A stretch of 64,000 nucleotides of DNA from Podospora pseudocomata (lineage: Eukaryota > Ascomycota > Sordariomycetes > Sordariales > Podosporaceae), in assembly GCF_035222375.1 (NCBI RefSeq), contig NW_026946365.1, forward strand, positions 248,001 to 312,000, in the 5' to 3' direction. A model generated the notes under the pieces. That model was not told the origin of the DNA. It ran no database searches and saw only the letters and a program-made list of their open reading frames with translations. Position 1 is the first letter of the stretch, and every line of letters starts with the position of its first letter. A program made the position numbers and the translations under genes. Shown one piece after another: positions 45,087 to 57,243 of the stretch.

Positions 45087-47393
45087 ATGCTTTCGTCTTG
45101 CTTTGGATCTGGCCGGCGCCGGTCAGACGAGCATGAGCCGCTGCTGCCCCAATACGATGACACCACCTCGCTGCAGAGACAGCTGCACCAGAAGCTGCAC
45201 ACGTACCAGATGCTTCGAGCTCTATCCAAAGGTTTCATGCCCTCAAACGAGCAGATCATTGTGAATCTCAGAACCCTTCTCGCTGCCGACATCCTCAACC
45301 CAGATCTCGACACAACGGAACTGAGCGACTCGGGCCAAGCGCTGGTGCATTACAGCAAACAGTTTGTCCACCAACTCATTGAGCTCCTCCAACACAAGAA
45401 CAGCAATGATCAGATTCAAGATTTTATCTGGTACTTGACCAGGGCGAGGGTCTCGATGGACATGGAACACGTCGCTGAACGGGCAGCCAAGGCAAAAGCC
45501 AAGGCTGACACAGCAGCAGGTTTGTTGGAGAATCTGGTCGATTTCCACACCAGTGCTTGCTCGGCCAACTGACACATTTATTCTTGAATTCTAGCTTACA
45601 AGAGCCTTCAAACAGTGGGTTCCCTGCTTCTCACAAACTCGGACTTTCGCCTGTTCCTCACAGATCTCAACTTGGTTGCCCGCGAGGTGTTCAAAGACAC
45701 CGCCTTTGCCCTTTCCGAGGCTTCGAAAGAAGCGGGTAAAAGTCTTGAACCGTCTCCTCAGGAGCAGGAATCCTTGAAGGCACCGGGGAAGGATGCGCAG
45801 ACACCGCCAAGCAAAGAAGACCTCTTGAACCAGGCCTCAGAGATTACCCAGGTGCTCACCGGGAGCACGTCTACCGTGGTTGAGGGAGCCGAAAACAGTA
45901 TCATCAGCAAGCTCCAAGGTGATGAAAAAGACACCATGCTTTTCCGGCTGAAGCAGGCCGTGTTGAAGCTTAGAAAACGACGCGACTATTCCGACTCTGT
46001 TTCGACCCTCTCACTACTGCTCAAGCGCTATGCCATGGTTTACTCACGCATTGCTCGCGACACTCTCGAGGCGGCTGACCAAGACGTTGACCGGAATCCG
46101 GAGACGGACCGAGCGCTGAAAAACTTCTGGCTGTTCATCCGATCATTCGGGGATGCCGAGGAGTGGGAAGAGCTGGAGCGGCGCTTCAGAGACGTTATGG
46201 ATCATGGCCAGAATGACCCGGAATTTGAGGACCTGGTTCAGCAACTAGGAAACGCACTCCAGGAAATGTTTACAGACGCAGCCTTCTTCGAGCACGCCGA
46301 AGAGAGGTTCCAGGCATTACGGGTCAGGTCGAGACAACTTGCCTCGGGGTCATCTTTACGGGACGACATTGACGGACTTCTTGCTCAGGTGCAGTCAACC
46401 TTTCAGTCGGTCATCAGAGACAAGGATGTTGCCAATCTCATCAAAACCGCAACCACCATCGGCAAGATTCTTTCCCCCAAGCACCAGTATGCCAATACAG
46501 ATTTGCTGACGGATTCGATCAATGTTTTCGTGCCACTGCTCATCCAGTCAATCAGTTACATCCCGATACCCAGGCTTGAAATCTCAACACCGCAACTCGA
46601 CTTGTTGCTTGAAAATCTCATCTTGGAACCCGGCGTCACGGTCAATCATTCTTCATTTTTCCCATATAAGCTCCGAGTTGAGACCTTCAATGACTTGGAG
46701 ATCCGCAAGGCGCGCTTTCGGACAACTTCGGCGATAAAGAGCCTGATGCGCATCAGGATTGATGGATTGTCCATCAAGGCCGAAGAGGTAGGGTTCTGGC
46801 TCCGGGCGCACACAGGGCTCTTACGCCTGGTGGATGAGGGAATTGCTTCGTTTGAGCTTGACGAGCGAGGTCTGGACATCCAGCTCGACGTGGAGGTTGG
46901 GAGAGACAGACTTGAGAAGATACTCTCTCTAAGGGGGGTAAGGGTGCGCATCCACAAACTCAACTGGACCCTGCGGAGAAGTAGGTTCAGTTTTCTGGCA
47001 TGGCTCATGAAGCCACTCCTCAAACCGCTTATTCGCAAAACCATCGAGATGCAGATCGCCTCGGCCATCAAGGATTCACTGCACTTTGCCAACCGGGAAC
47101 TCTTGTTCGCACGGGAAAGACTCCGTGCGACACGTATAGCTGATCCTGATGACTTGCGGACTTTTTTCAAGGCTGTTTTGGCAAGACTTACACCCCCTGA
47201 CGACCCAGATCTCTACGCTCGTGTCGGTGTCGGCGAGCCAGGCCAAGGTGTCTTCGAAGGAGTTTACGCGCCTGGTAGTATCGTCAAATTGTGGAAGGAA
47301 GAGGCACAACAGGCAGCACAAAGGATCCGAGAAAATGAGAGAGACGGGTGGCGCAATGATGTTTTCGATGTCCACGCCAGACTTTTGGGGTGA
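45087..47393 (+). CDS. HAM1-like protein with TULIP/BPI-type lipid-binding fold
   Basis: The long alpha-helical N-terminal half (YQMLRALSKGFMPSNEQI, SLLLTNSDFRLFLTDLNLVAREVFKDTA) and the C-terminal half (PIPRLEISTPQLDLLLENLILEP, VRVRIHKLNWTL, LKPLIRKTIEMQIASAIKD) match fungal proteins with HAM1-like N- and C-terminal domains. The latter half is related to the BPI/TULIP lipid-binding barrel. Exons 45087-45519 and 45595-47393 (GTTTGT donor) give 743 residues. A role in lipid binding or transfer, or at membrane contact sites, is inferred from the fold. ATG 45087 begins MLSSCFGSGRRRSDEHEPLLP, a plausible N-terminus with Cys and dileucine-like residues. Confidence 0.78.
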
Positions 47394-48138
47394 AGGGGTG
47401 TATTACTCATGGTCTGCTTGCGTCTTGGATCCTCTTCACTTGTGTCACGATAAGGGTTGATGACACACCTTCAGTGAGTAGTCAACTTGATGCAAAATAT
47501 TAATAACACTCTCAGCAAAATGCGCTTGTGCACCATGTTCTTGCACATGCGTTTTACTCGACATCTGATCCGGGATGTAAAGCCTGTCTTGGGCCATGAC
47601 ATCATAACTGGGGTTCACTGGGCGCATATGGCTGGACGCCATTCGTGGTTCTTGGCAGCAGTCAGCTGAAGCCGAGTGGCTCTATCAAGAAACCAATATC
47701 GAACAGGCCTGTTCTCAGTGGCTGGACTGGCCAAGCTGCACGCTTTGAAGTGAAAACAGGGTCCTGTTCGTTTCAACGGTGGTGGGTGGTCCGGCCTACC
47801 CAAACAAGTGACGTGGTTCAAGGAGCTGGGCGCTTCTGGTTTGAAGTCATCGTCAACAGCTAAGTCTTAATCGCGTCAAAAAACATGGTCAGAAGGGGGG
47901 GCGGGAATGACGAAGAACAAAAAGACTACCAAAAGAGCCAAGTACTGTCCGGTGCCACGACATATCGTGTAGCAGTATATAGCCCAACGGTGAGCCGTAG
48001 GTTCCTCATCGGTCTGCCTCCATTCTCTAGTCCTGTAATATTCAACAGCAACGACGGCTTACCCTGCCCATCCGTTGATAGATATCCCCAGCAGCAACCG
48101 TTACGCCCACTCGCGCTACTAGCCTAGCCCAACTCAAC
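47394..48138. other. Intergenic region
   Basis: About 750 bases between two plus-strand genes. No gene or motif recognised. Confidence 0.5.
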
Positions 48139-48781
48139 ATGGCGCTACCCGAGATCGCCTCCATCATTCTGCGGCTGGCAGAGCTGGCGTTTGCGGCCGT
48201 TGTCGCAGGCTTGAACGGCGACTATCTACACTCAGTTCACGGCGCTTCCTCGTGGGATTTGGGACGACACATCTACACTGAAGTTGTTGCGGGATTGTCG
48301 ATTTTGTTTGCCATTATTTGGCTGTTTCCCTTCAGCTCCTCGTTTATCCATTGGCCGGCCGATCTGTTCTTCAGCATCCTGTGGTTTGTGGCCTTTGGTC
48401 TATTGGTGGATTGGCTCGATGGTTCTTGCGGGTATGTATCATTGCTTAGACTTGTTTCGACCTCTCCGGGGCTAAAATGGATTAAAGCTAACTTTTTCTC
48501 AGACGGGTTTTCGACTGGACCAACCTCTCCTTCCGGGACACTGCATCCTGTGCCCAGTTCAAGGCCGTAGTCGCTTTTTCCTTCTTGAGTGCCATCTGCT
48601 GGCTAGCCAGTGCCATCGTCGGGTACGTTTACCACTCATTGCTTCCCATACATTTTGTTAAAGGCAATCGACTAACACGAGGGGCCGTAGTTTCTGGTGG
48701 GTTCGCCGCAACACTCGTGTTCGTCACACCACCACTGCACCCACCTACCGTCGTCGCCGTTGGTATCGCTCTCGCGTTTAA
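48139..48781 (+). CDS. MARVEL-type four-helix membrane protein
   Basis: Four hydrophobic segments are visible: IILRLAELAFAAVVAGL, VVAGLSILFAIIWLF, DLFFSILWFVAFGLLVDWL and AVVAFSFLSAICWLASAIVG. The acidic loop after the third helix and a short Arg-rich tail (YRRRRWYRSRV) complete the fungal MARVEL pattern. Such proteins sit in plasma membrane or vesicle domains. Exons 48139-48431, 48503-48622 and 48691-48781 keep the frame (167 residues); the last intron falls directly after the fourth helix. The C-terminus is basic, as in other fungal members. Confidence 0.8.
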
Positions 48782-50319
48782 GCCTACCATTACCGGTACC
48801 CCAGATGACCATGACAAATCACGATACTCCATTCAGAGCAGCAATTTTCTCCTAATCCAAGTACCCTATTCATTTTCCTTTATCTTGTGGTACCAAACGA
48901 TAACCCTCCTTACAATGTGGTGTAACGACATGACGGTATGAAGAACGACGAGGCAGCGAGGCGGAGGACAAATCGGAACTTCTTGATATACTCCATATTA
49001 TTCTCTTCTCATGTATTTAAATAAAAGCAAATTTTTGTGTGATCAGGGGTGATCTGTGCATACCAGGCTCATTAAAGTTGACTCTATCTGCCGTTCATTG
49101 AACATCTCCATAATCATCACAACACAGGCACCCAGGATCAGCAGGGCATGAAGTGGCTGAGTGGGGGTGGGGTATCTGTCGCAAACGGGATGACCCTTTC
49201 GGCATTTGGGTCAATCAAACAACATTATACAGCACGCGAGCACAGAGGGCTGTGGCTCGGTCAGCGTGGCTCCTTTACCTGGCAATCAATGACGTCGTTG
49301 CGTTATGCGGAGCGGCAAGCCCGGCACCAGACGGTGTAAGTGGATGTCCACCTGCTAAAAAGAGAACAATGCGGGGAAGCTTGAATTGACGGGGCTTTGC
49401 GCCACACCTGGAACCGTGACGCCTCCTCGTGCCCCTTACACGACGCGGATCCTGCTTTAATGGCAGTGATGCCAAGATTAAAGCAAGAATACCGCAGTGG
49501 TACCGTGAAGAAGCAGCGGCCGCGCGTTGTAGAAGAATGTACCTTCAAAAGCTGTTTGCTCACAAGATCGAAATGTGGCGTGGATCCACAGAGAATCAAT
49601 GGGTCCAGGCCAAGCAATGGGGAAATGCTCGGCAGCTCAAACGTCACCAGCCACACAACTTCAACCACAAACGACGTCACAGCATCCCAGGCGAATTGCA
49701 TCTCCTTTTGCCCATGCGGCCCGAATTCCCCATCTTGGTGATGGGCTTGTCGTGCTGTATGTAGAGCCCTGGAGAGCGTAGCTTCATTGTTTGATCGCAT
49801 CTGGGTATACAACTATGACGTATATGAGGTAATGCCCGTTTGCTGGGCCGCCATCTCTGACGTTCTATTGGACTCGGCGGCTCTGACAGCTTATTCCAGT
49901 TCAAGACGAACAAGAAGGTACGTGTCTCAGGACATGCAACCGGCCGAGAATGATGCCATTTGACCAACTTCGCTTCGGCTTCTTCCATCCCTTTTCGAGA
50001 AGCCTTGATGGAATGAGCTAACGTCTGGCCCAGGCGAATGGCCATGCTTGCTATGACACAACCAGAGCGAATCTTGGTTCTGGGTGATCCACATCTCGAT
50101 GATGTTTCCCATGTGCCCATTGACGCCTTTCTTGTTCCGTATCTGGTGTCAAAGGGATATAAGGACTGTTCCCCTTCCTGTTGAAACAGAATTTTCTTTC
50201 CTCATCAACACACAAAGCATTATCACAAAGCAATCACAACTCAAACGAAGCTTCACCACTCACCTCACTATATCAACACACAACTACACTTGAACTCAAC
50301 ACTCGATACAGTACCCAAC
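48782..50319. other. Intergenic region upstream of the repeat protein
   Basis: About 1.5 kb. The last 150 bases are A/C-rich and T-poor (ACACAAAGCAT, CAATCACAACTCAAACG), typical of the leader of a strongly expressed fungal gene. No gene is supported in the rest. Confidence 0.5.
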
Positions 50320-51351
50320 ATGTCTTCCATCGTCAACAAGATCAAGGAGGCTGTCCACTCCGACAAGTCCCACCATGGCGCTCCTGAAGGCACCAGCGGA
50401 CCCCACAACTCTCGTGTCGCCAACGCTGCCGACCCCCGCGTCGACTCTGATCGTGACGGCTCCCACACTGCTGGCCGCACCACCGGCACCACCGGTACCA
50501 ACGAAGGTCTCCACGGCCCCCACAACTCCCGCGCTGCCAACACTCTCGACCCCCGTGTAGACTCGGACCGTGACGGCTCTCGCACTGCTGGCAACACTGG
50601 TACTGGCTTTGGCAACACTGGTACTGGCTTTGGCAACACTGGTACTGGCTTCGGCAACTCAAGCCGCACCGCTGGCACCAACGAGGGTCTCCATGGCCCA
50701 CACAGCTCCCGCGTTGCCAACACTCTGGATCCCCGCGTCGATTCTGACCGTGACGGTTCCAACACTCTTGGCTCTTCTGGCACCGGCACCCACACCACCG
50801 CTGGCTTCGGCGGCAACACTGGCATCGGCTCTGGCAACACTCACCGCGCCACTGCCGGCACCGGCACGACTGGCATGACCGGCACCCATGGTGCCCCCGC
50901 CGGCACTCACGGCCCTCACAACTCTCGCATTGCCAACGCTGCTGATCCCAGAGTTGACTCTGACCGTGATGGCCGTGGTGCCATCCACAGCGGACCTGGC
51001 CCTGCCAGCAACACTGCCGGCCCCCACTCCAGCGATATGGCGAACAAGCTCGACCCCCGTGTCGACTCGGATCTTGACGGTTCCAAGACCATTGGTCAAA
51101 ACAGGACTCACCAGTAAGTAAGTAAAATATGAGAGAGCAACAATTTGCAGACAGCGGTACTAACCTCATCTTCTCTCAGATCTGGGACAGCCACTTCCAT
51201 CGCAAGAGACCCTACGGACGCTTCTCAGGTCCCGCCCTCTGTCCTTCGCAAGCATCTGGGTGACCCGGTGGTTGAGCATGATGACCACCACCATCACCGC
51301 GAGAGGAGAAACAGCGTGAAGTCCCACCAGGAGGCCTTTAGCGGAGTCTAA
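50320..51351 (+). CDS. Hydrophilic DPRVDSDRDG-repeat protein
   Basis: Five copies of a unit running GPHNSR...AN...DPRVDSDRDG recur over the protein, the last as DPRVDSDLDG. Between them lie Gly/Thr-rich spacers, one with three tandem NTGTGFG units. The composition is Gly, Thr, Asp, Ser and Arg with almost no hydrophobic residues, so it is probably disordered. Similar proteins are widespread in fungi, often poorly named (period-like or surface protein); a stress or sporulation role is only a guess. Exons 50320-51113 and 51180-51351 with a GTAAGT intron keep the frame (321 residues). The His-rich end DDHHHHRERR could bind metal. ATG 50320 follows a good leader; an in-frame upstream ATG at 50290 is less likely. 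Confidence 0.82.
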
Positions 51352-51976
51352 ATAGGGGGTTGCTTTTCGACCAAGATGGAACATGCATTATGAATTATGA
51401 CGGATGGTTTTGAGCCTTTTTCTTTGTTGTAATAATACCAAGTTTGCTCTTGTTCTTTCATTACTGCTATCACTCGCTTGCTCTGGTTGGAAAGTGGATG
51501 ATGTGGTATGCAATATCAGGTAGCTAGATACCCATTTGGTGTAGGATCAATGCAAACAAAGTCGCTGCAAATGATCAAAACTGCCTACATAGAAGTGAAC
51601 ATGATATGGTCAGCTCAATGGACAAGTCTTCAACTTCCTCAACTCTCCCTCCTGAGCTACATATCCGACCAACAGAAATCTAGCGACAAGTGTCTGAAAA
51701 ATTGGACTGTTGCAAAGATAAAGCTACCGTCCCCCGTTTTCGGTTTTCTAAGTGAAGCTCTGGTCGTCTTTGAGCAAAAAAAAAAATAGGTCTCTTGGAA
51801 TGATGTGTGAAGTCAGGAAAAGTGGGGCAGGTTGCTCAACCACGGACTTGGAAACTTTGACAACACTCAATAGTTATCGTTCAAGCCGACAACAATCCAA
51901 GATTCCCACCCTCATCGACAGACACTACTTCCACCGCCAGCTGCAAAGAGGATAGCGCCATATTTACTAATTGAAA
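51352..51976. other. Intergenic region
   Basis: About 620 bases, with a short A run near 51777-51787. No gene is supported. Confidence 0.5.
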
Positions 51977-52883
51977 ATGTCGAGTCAGATCGACTCATCA
52001 GATGAACAATTTTCCGCCTCTGAGCAGGCACATTCGAGCTCACCATCTCCTTCGCAATTTTCCCGAGCGTCGTCCTATCGAGGCCGCGAGTATACCCTTT
52101 ATGACGCGGTCGCCGGTATCTACACTCCACTCCTCGTTTCGTACTCGCTCAAGCATCCTAACTCGGCTACTAGGTCAGGTATCTCTAAATGAACGCGTCC
52201 AGCCACATGGCAGCAGCAGCCGTCGCAGCAATCGACCTGGCTCAGGAAACCTCACATCCCGCACCTACAGGCTTGCCCCAGAAGAGGTTCTATTTCGGCG
52301 GCACAACGCCCCGACTCGATATGCCGAGCATGATATCTACTGGGCCCACGAGGATTTGCTGCCGTCACAGCAACTACCCGACAGTGCCCTTCTGAGATCT
52401 GTTCACTGTTACGCAAGTAAATTCTACGACTACACTGCCTTGAATTCTTCCCACCTCCACTCCCAGCTCCCCAAGGATGGATTACCTTCTCTTCCAAGCC
52501 AGACACAACCACACTCGGAGTTTTTCCAAAAGAAAGCAAACACAGACCTCCGGAGTCTAGATGAGACGGCCCTCCTGGCTTTTGGCGTCCTCCTTGAAGA
52601 AGCCAGCCGTGAAGTGCTAGGGAAGCGGGGCGACTTGGTGTTTGCCGAGGCAGAGGGATATCAGCCTCCCCAAGCCTCTTCTCAAGCAGCTGGTGCAACG
52701 CCAGCAACCACGGCCGCCACCCTGGTGCCATCATCAACAGGGGGAACCGAAGAGGGAAAGGCAAATGGCGGTGGAGCCCTGGATACTGATGTCTCACACG
52801 GTGAAGGAGGCCCAAAAAAACGAAGGAAAGTGGCAAGAAGACGCAAAAAACGCCCTGACGATGGTCCTGACAGACTGGACTGA
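51977..52883 (+). CDS. Conserved protein of unknown function, probably nuclear
   Basis: Two exons, 51977-52115 and 52174-52883, join by a 58-base intron with GTATCT donor, CTAAC branch point and TAG acceptor (282 residues). The first 40 residues are Ser-rich, ending RGREYTLYDAV. The middle has a block that looks conserved: APEEVLFRRHNAPTRYAEHDIYWA, LPDSALLRSVHCYASKFYD and DETALLAFGVLLEEASREVLG. The C-terminus is basic (KKRRKVARRRKKRP), a likely nuclear localisation signal. I recall similar unnamed proteins in Sordariomycetes but no function. A nuclear role is inferred from the basic tail alone. Confidence 0.72.
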
Positions 52884-55429
52884 CGACAGTTCATTGGAAG
52901 AAAAGAAACCCGGATTCTCGACCCAGAAAGTTGCTCGGCTCGAAGGACAGGTTTGGAATCTGTTTCAGTTGGAAACCCGATTCTCCAGTCCGGATTGATG
53001 GCAGCCATGAGAAGAAGCAACGGAAAAAAAGCAACGCAGCTGTTTGAGAACCTGTCGTTCTTCTTTCGCCACCTCGTGGGTGCGCCAGACTCGAGAGCTA
53101 AGCCGACGGACCGGCGTGGGAAGAGACAACCCACCAAACTGGTTGCGCTTCCCGTTGGCTACCGAAAGGACGCCATTCGCATTCGGGTACTCGTCTCTGT
53201 CTGTTACCAATAAATTGTTCCGCTACTGCCGGGCGTTGTTGCTTCTGGAAGGATCACGCCTTCCATTCGACTGACATCTCCCAGAGGATTGGCTAGCCAG
53301 TTTATCGTCTGCAATTCCGTGCAGGGGCAAAAGAAACAAGAGGAGCGACGCCATCAGCCACGGCATGTCTTTGCAGCAGGTAGTTTCTGTCTCTAATGCG
53401 GTTTCCTGACAGTCCTGTCTGGGTCTCTCTTTGCCTGAAACCGAGAAGGCCAAAATGCCACTTTGTTTGTCAGAAAATGTCATGATGCATCATATCATGT
53501 GTGAGCGAGCTAGTCCACCCACATACACATGGAGCGAAGCTTTTGAGTCTTTTTTTCTTTCAAGCCGTGCATATCACACAGTCAGCCTGCCCGCCTGTCC
53601 GAGCCCAGTGGGAACAGGAAAAGAAAACATGATGGACCCGATTCGGTTCTTGGGCCCGCCATCCTGGTGTTGGAAAGTTCCGACCTCTTGGTAGTCGCCG
53701 GCTGGGACCGACAACCTCCATGACGATTGGTCAGCGGGCTGAGCCAGCAGACAACAGTTTGTGGATTAAAACCGACGGCCAGGCAAGACATGCAGTCGAC
53801 AACAGGATGATGGTGTGGTGGCGCTCCGTCCCCTCCCCCCCCCCCTCCCCGGTCACCAAGCTATTGGGACGTGCTGATTTGCCCATCAAGGTATCAGACC
53901 ATGCGGTTGGTGCGCCTGGGGGGAATAAGCGTGGGGTTGGGAGAAGGACGTTGCGCTTTGCTCGCTTTCCCCAATGACTGGGCACGTGGGAGAAGGCCGC
54001 TCAAAAAGACCTGCAAAGATGGAGAAAGATGCGGAAGGATCAGCATTACACAGATTGAGAGCAGCAGAGGGGTTTCTGATATCGGGATTCCAAGTGAGAG
54101 TTAGTGCTCCGTACGGCACAGGTACAGGACAGGATACCGTGGCGCCCCCCCCTCGCCATTACACTCCACGACAGGCCATGGGTTAAATAGCAGATCGCGG
54201 AGTTGTCTCCGACCACGGCTCAGGCTGCTATGATTGGCTTATTTGGCCTTTCACCAGACGATACAAGAGTGTCTGTCGTCTGGGCTTCTCACTGTCGGTG
54301 TCTTGCGGCTGAGGTGATTTGCTTTCTCGATGTTGTCTCAACTGGTTGTGTGGGGGGAGGGGAAGCAGGTGCATAAAACCACATGCGCGGTCAGGCAAGG
54401 CTTTTGCTTCTCTTTGGCCAGAATGGCAGGTGAGAGGGTCGTCAGAGTTGTATTGGGTTGTTGGTTTTATCGATAGGCACCAGATACCAAGCACATAGCC
54501 GAAACAAGCTGGCCGGCTGGCAGGAAAGGAGTGTTTGCAAACGTCGAGCCTCCAGCGAGAATTGCGGGGGAACCAACAACCTGGAAGTCTCATCAGGGTC
54601 GGAAATGGCGTTCAAGTTCTGCAATCCACAACCTCACACCACGGCGAGGGCGAACAGGGACAGACCTGGATGGACAGACGGCCTGTCAAAGAAAATGGCC
54701 GGTCTGCGGCGAGCCGAGGATTTCTGGTGGAAAATCTGGAAGGCCGCCGAGCCTGTCAGGGAACCCGGCAACTTGTGCGACCCTGGTCTTCAGATGCTGC
54801 ACCGTGCGTCTGTCCAAATCTCGCTCCCACTTGGCTGGGAATCATCGCGATGGTACGAAGTTTGTCAACCCCCCAATCCCCGATAATCCCCAGGGCTATC
54901 GCTTACAACAGTGCAACATTATGGGGCGATATCAGTATCAAACTGCTTGGATGTTCATGCTTGGCCTGCTGAGAATGTCCTCCATGTGTGCGACAGCAGC
55001 CACAACGACGACGACGACGACGGCACATTGTAGCATGTAAGCTAGGTATGTACCACAGGTTGGGGCGTCAAGGTCCGTGTGTCTCAAATGGTCCCGACTT
55101 TGTGGACGCGTCGCCCCAGGAAAAAAAGATAGATTCCCAGTCTAGCCCGCAGTGGCATGGTCTCGCAACCTCGGTCGGGTCGTTGGTACTGGAAAGGACT
55201 TTGGAAGAGAGTGCGCCGTCGACTGTCGCGGCACGGTGCGGAAGCAAACCCCTGTCAAGGTGACAGCCAGCCATCCAACCAGCTCTCCAGTGGGACAGAC
55301 AAGGCGGGCGGGAGGTGTGGTGGGGTGGACTGGTGTGGTGTGGTGTGCTGGTGAGGGCACGGTGAGATGACCGATGGCGCATCTCTTTTGATTCGTCTTG
55401 GAGAACTCGGGGTTTGCATTTTCTGCATC

Positions 55430-55462
55430 TCGATGCTGATGCTGATGCTGATGCTGATGCTG
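55430..55462. repeat. (GATGCT)n hexamer repeat
   Basis: About five GATGCT units in tandem, followed by GGTGGTGGT, in the leader region of the regulator gene. Confidence 0.85.
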
Positions 55463-56438
55463 GTGGTGGTCTTTTGGGGGGCCCGGGAGTTGTGCTGCCC
55501 CATCATCTCCATCCTAGCGTTGCACATATTGTCGAGCCGAGTTCTTCTTGGCGTCTTTTTTTTTCATATTGCTCTCAGCTCTCCTCTCCTCCACCACCGT
55601 TTCCATACCAATCCTATGATCCATATCGCCCGCCACGCTAATCCATCCTCCTGGGCCCGTCCAAGCTGATTCCACAACTATCTGAAAAGGACGAGGACGG
55701 GGGCAAGTTCAAGGGCGACGCGTTGGAGAGGGGCCGACTGCCCGTAGGGGAGGAGGGGTGGGATTACCTCGTTGCTGGCTTCTGCTGACCACCACATTCT
55801 GTGTCACCGTCGGACTAATACTACTATCACTCACTACCACTACCGCTACTACGCTGCTACCGTCTATCCTTCTTTCTCCGTTCGCCCTCATCCTGCTCGT
55901 ACCTCATTCCTGCTGACCTCTTCGGCCTGGCTTCGGCAGCTGTCACCGCCTATCCGGCTCTATCTGTCTGCTCCGGCAGCAGCGAGCTCGACCAGCAGCG
56001 CGCAAAGGGGGGAATGCGGCCAAAAGAAACCGATGCCCCACTAATTCTCGTGAAGCTGTCACGTACCAAGCCGCCTATTCGTCGAGGGGGCCCAGGCTGG
56101 CAGAGCACGAGAGGGGACACCCCGGACTGGACTGAGGCGCTCTTGACCCACCCGTTTGCCCGCCTTTGATTGTCCCATCGAACCCTGGCCTACCTAGCTT
56201 CCACCACCCCGGTTCGGCTTGATGAGACGTGCTCCGCAGGGTTGGTGACCCGTACCTCAATTTTGTCGGATTCTCTTTCTCTCCCAAGGCCCAAAACACC
56301 GCCGGACCCAGCTCCAGCTCGCTCCCCTTTGCCATTGACCGTCTTTTTGGAGCCCGTCTCCAGCTGCTGCCCATCAGCACCACTCACACCCCCCTCCGCA
56401 CCGCCGTTTTTGTGTGTAATAAACACGTCTCGGGGACC

Positions 56439-56467
56439 CCAGCCAGCCAGCCAGCCAGCCAGCCAGA
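56439..56467. repeat. (CAGC)n tetramer repeat
   Basis: About seven AGCC/CAGC units in tandem in the leader region. Confidence 0.9.
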
Positions 56468-57243
56468 CCTGTCACCAGCAGCACAGCACAAGCACCACAG
56501 CGAGAGACGAGTCAAGGAGGCTTTGCCCCGACCTCGCGCTGCCGGCCTGCCGAAAGCCGCATCCTTGAACCGAGCTTCTGTCTCTTTTCGAGCCTCCCCA
56601 CTCACCCGCCCACTCCAAGAACCGCGACCACGCAATCAGTTCTCTGTTGTTGCTGCCCAACTGGTTGGTCCGGTTCTGCTCCCTTTCTATCGAAACCCGG
56701 TCCCAAGTGAGGCGGAAAGGCTAAATCCAGGGGAGCCTTTTGTTCTTCTGCCGAGACCTCCCCTCCACAAGCAAACCACAGCTTTATGCCAATCTAGGCC
56801 AGGCCAATAAGCAAGCTCCTCCCGGCGAGCCCGTTCACGAGCTTGCGCAACCACCACCACTGCCACCGCTGCTGCTGCTTCTCTTCCTGCTGCTGCCACT
56901 GCTCGTGTGCCTGCTAGCTGTTTCTCTCCTTGCTGCTGAGCTGCTGCCTCGTCTCCTGCTGTACACCACACAGACAGCGAGAACGAGACAGGAAGAAGGG
57001 GAGAAAAAAAGAGAGTGACCTGGGTTCGCGCAAGTCACGGGTTGCTCGTGGACGATCTTGCACTTCCACTTCCCACCCCCAAGACGGGCTCCTCCCCGCT
57101 TGTGTTCCATGCAGGTGTTGCCAGGCACTGTCTGTCCATGGGCCATTGCTTTTCTGCCGCTTGTTGCCTGACCTCGCGTCTGGCCGCCGCCTTCTAGTGT
57201 CAACGGCATTCATGTACATACATATATAAGAACCCCCCCAGCC

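Larger units (their letters stand above)
52884..57243. other. 4.4 kb gene-free stretch, promoter and leader of the large regulator
   Basis: No supported gene in either strand; the open frames here lack domains and look like chance. It holds simple repeats: GATGCT hexamers (about 55430-55460), CAGC tetramers (56439-56467), a C run near 53834 and C/T-rich leader DNA from about 55550. Regulatory genes in filamentous fungi often have such long promoters and 5' leaders, and a non-coding transcript is possible. That is inference. Confidence 0.5.

Noticed and set aside
50342-51169. Minus-strand frame rich in Cys, Arg and Gln opposite the repeat protein.
   Set aside because: The composition is an artefact of the repeated sense codons.
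56229-56810. Plus-strand frame of 193 residues upstream of the large regulator.
   Set aside because: It runs through simple repeats and C/T-rich leader sequence and has no family resemblance.
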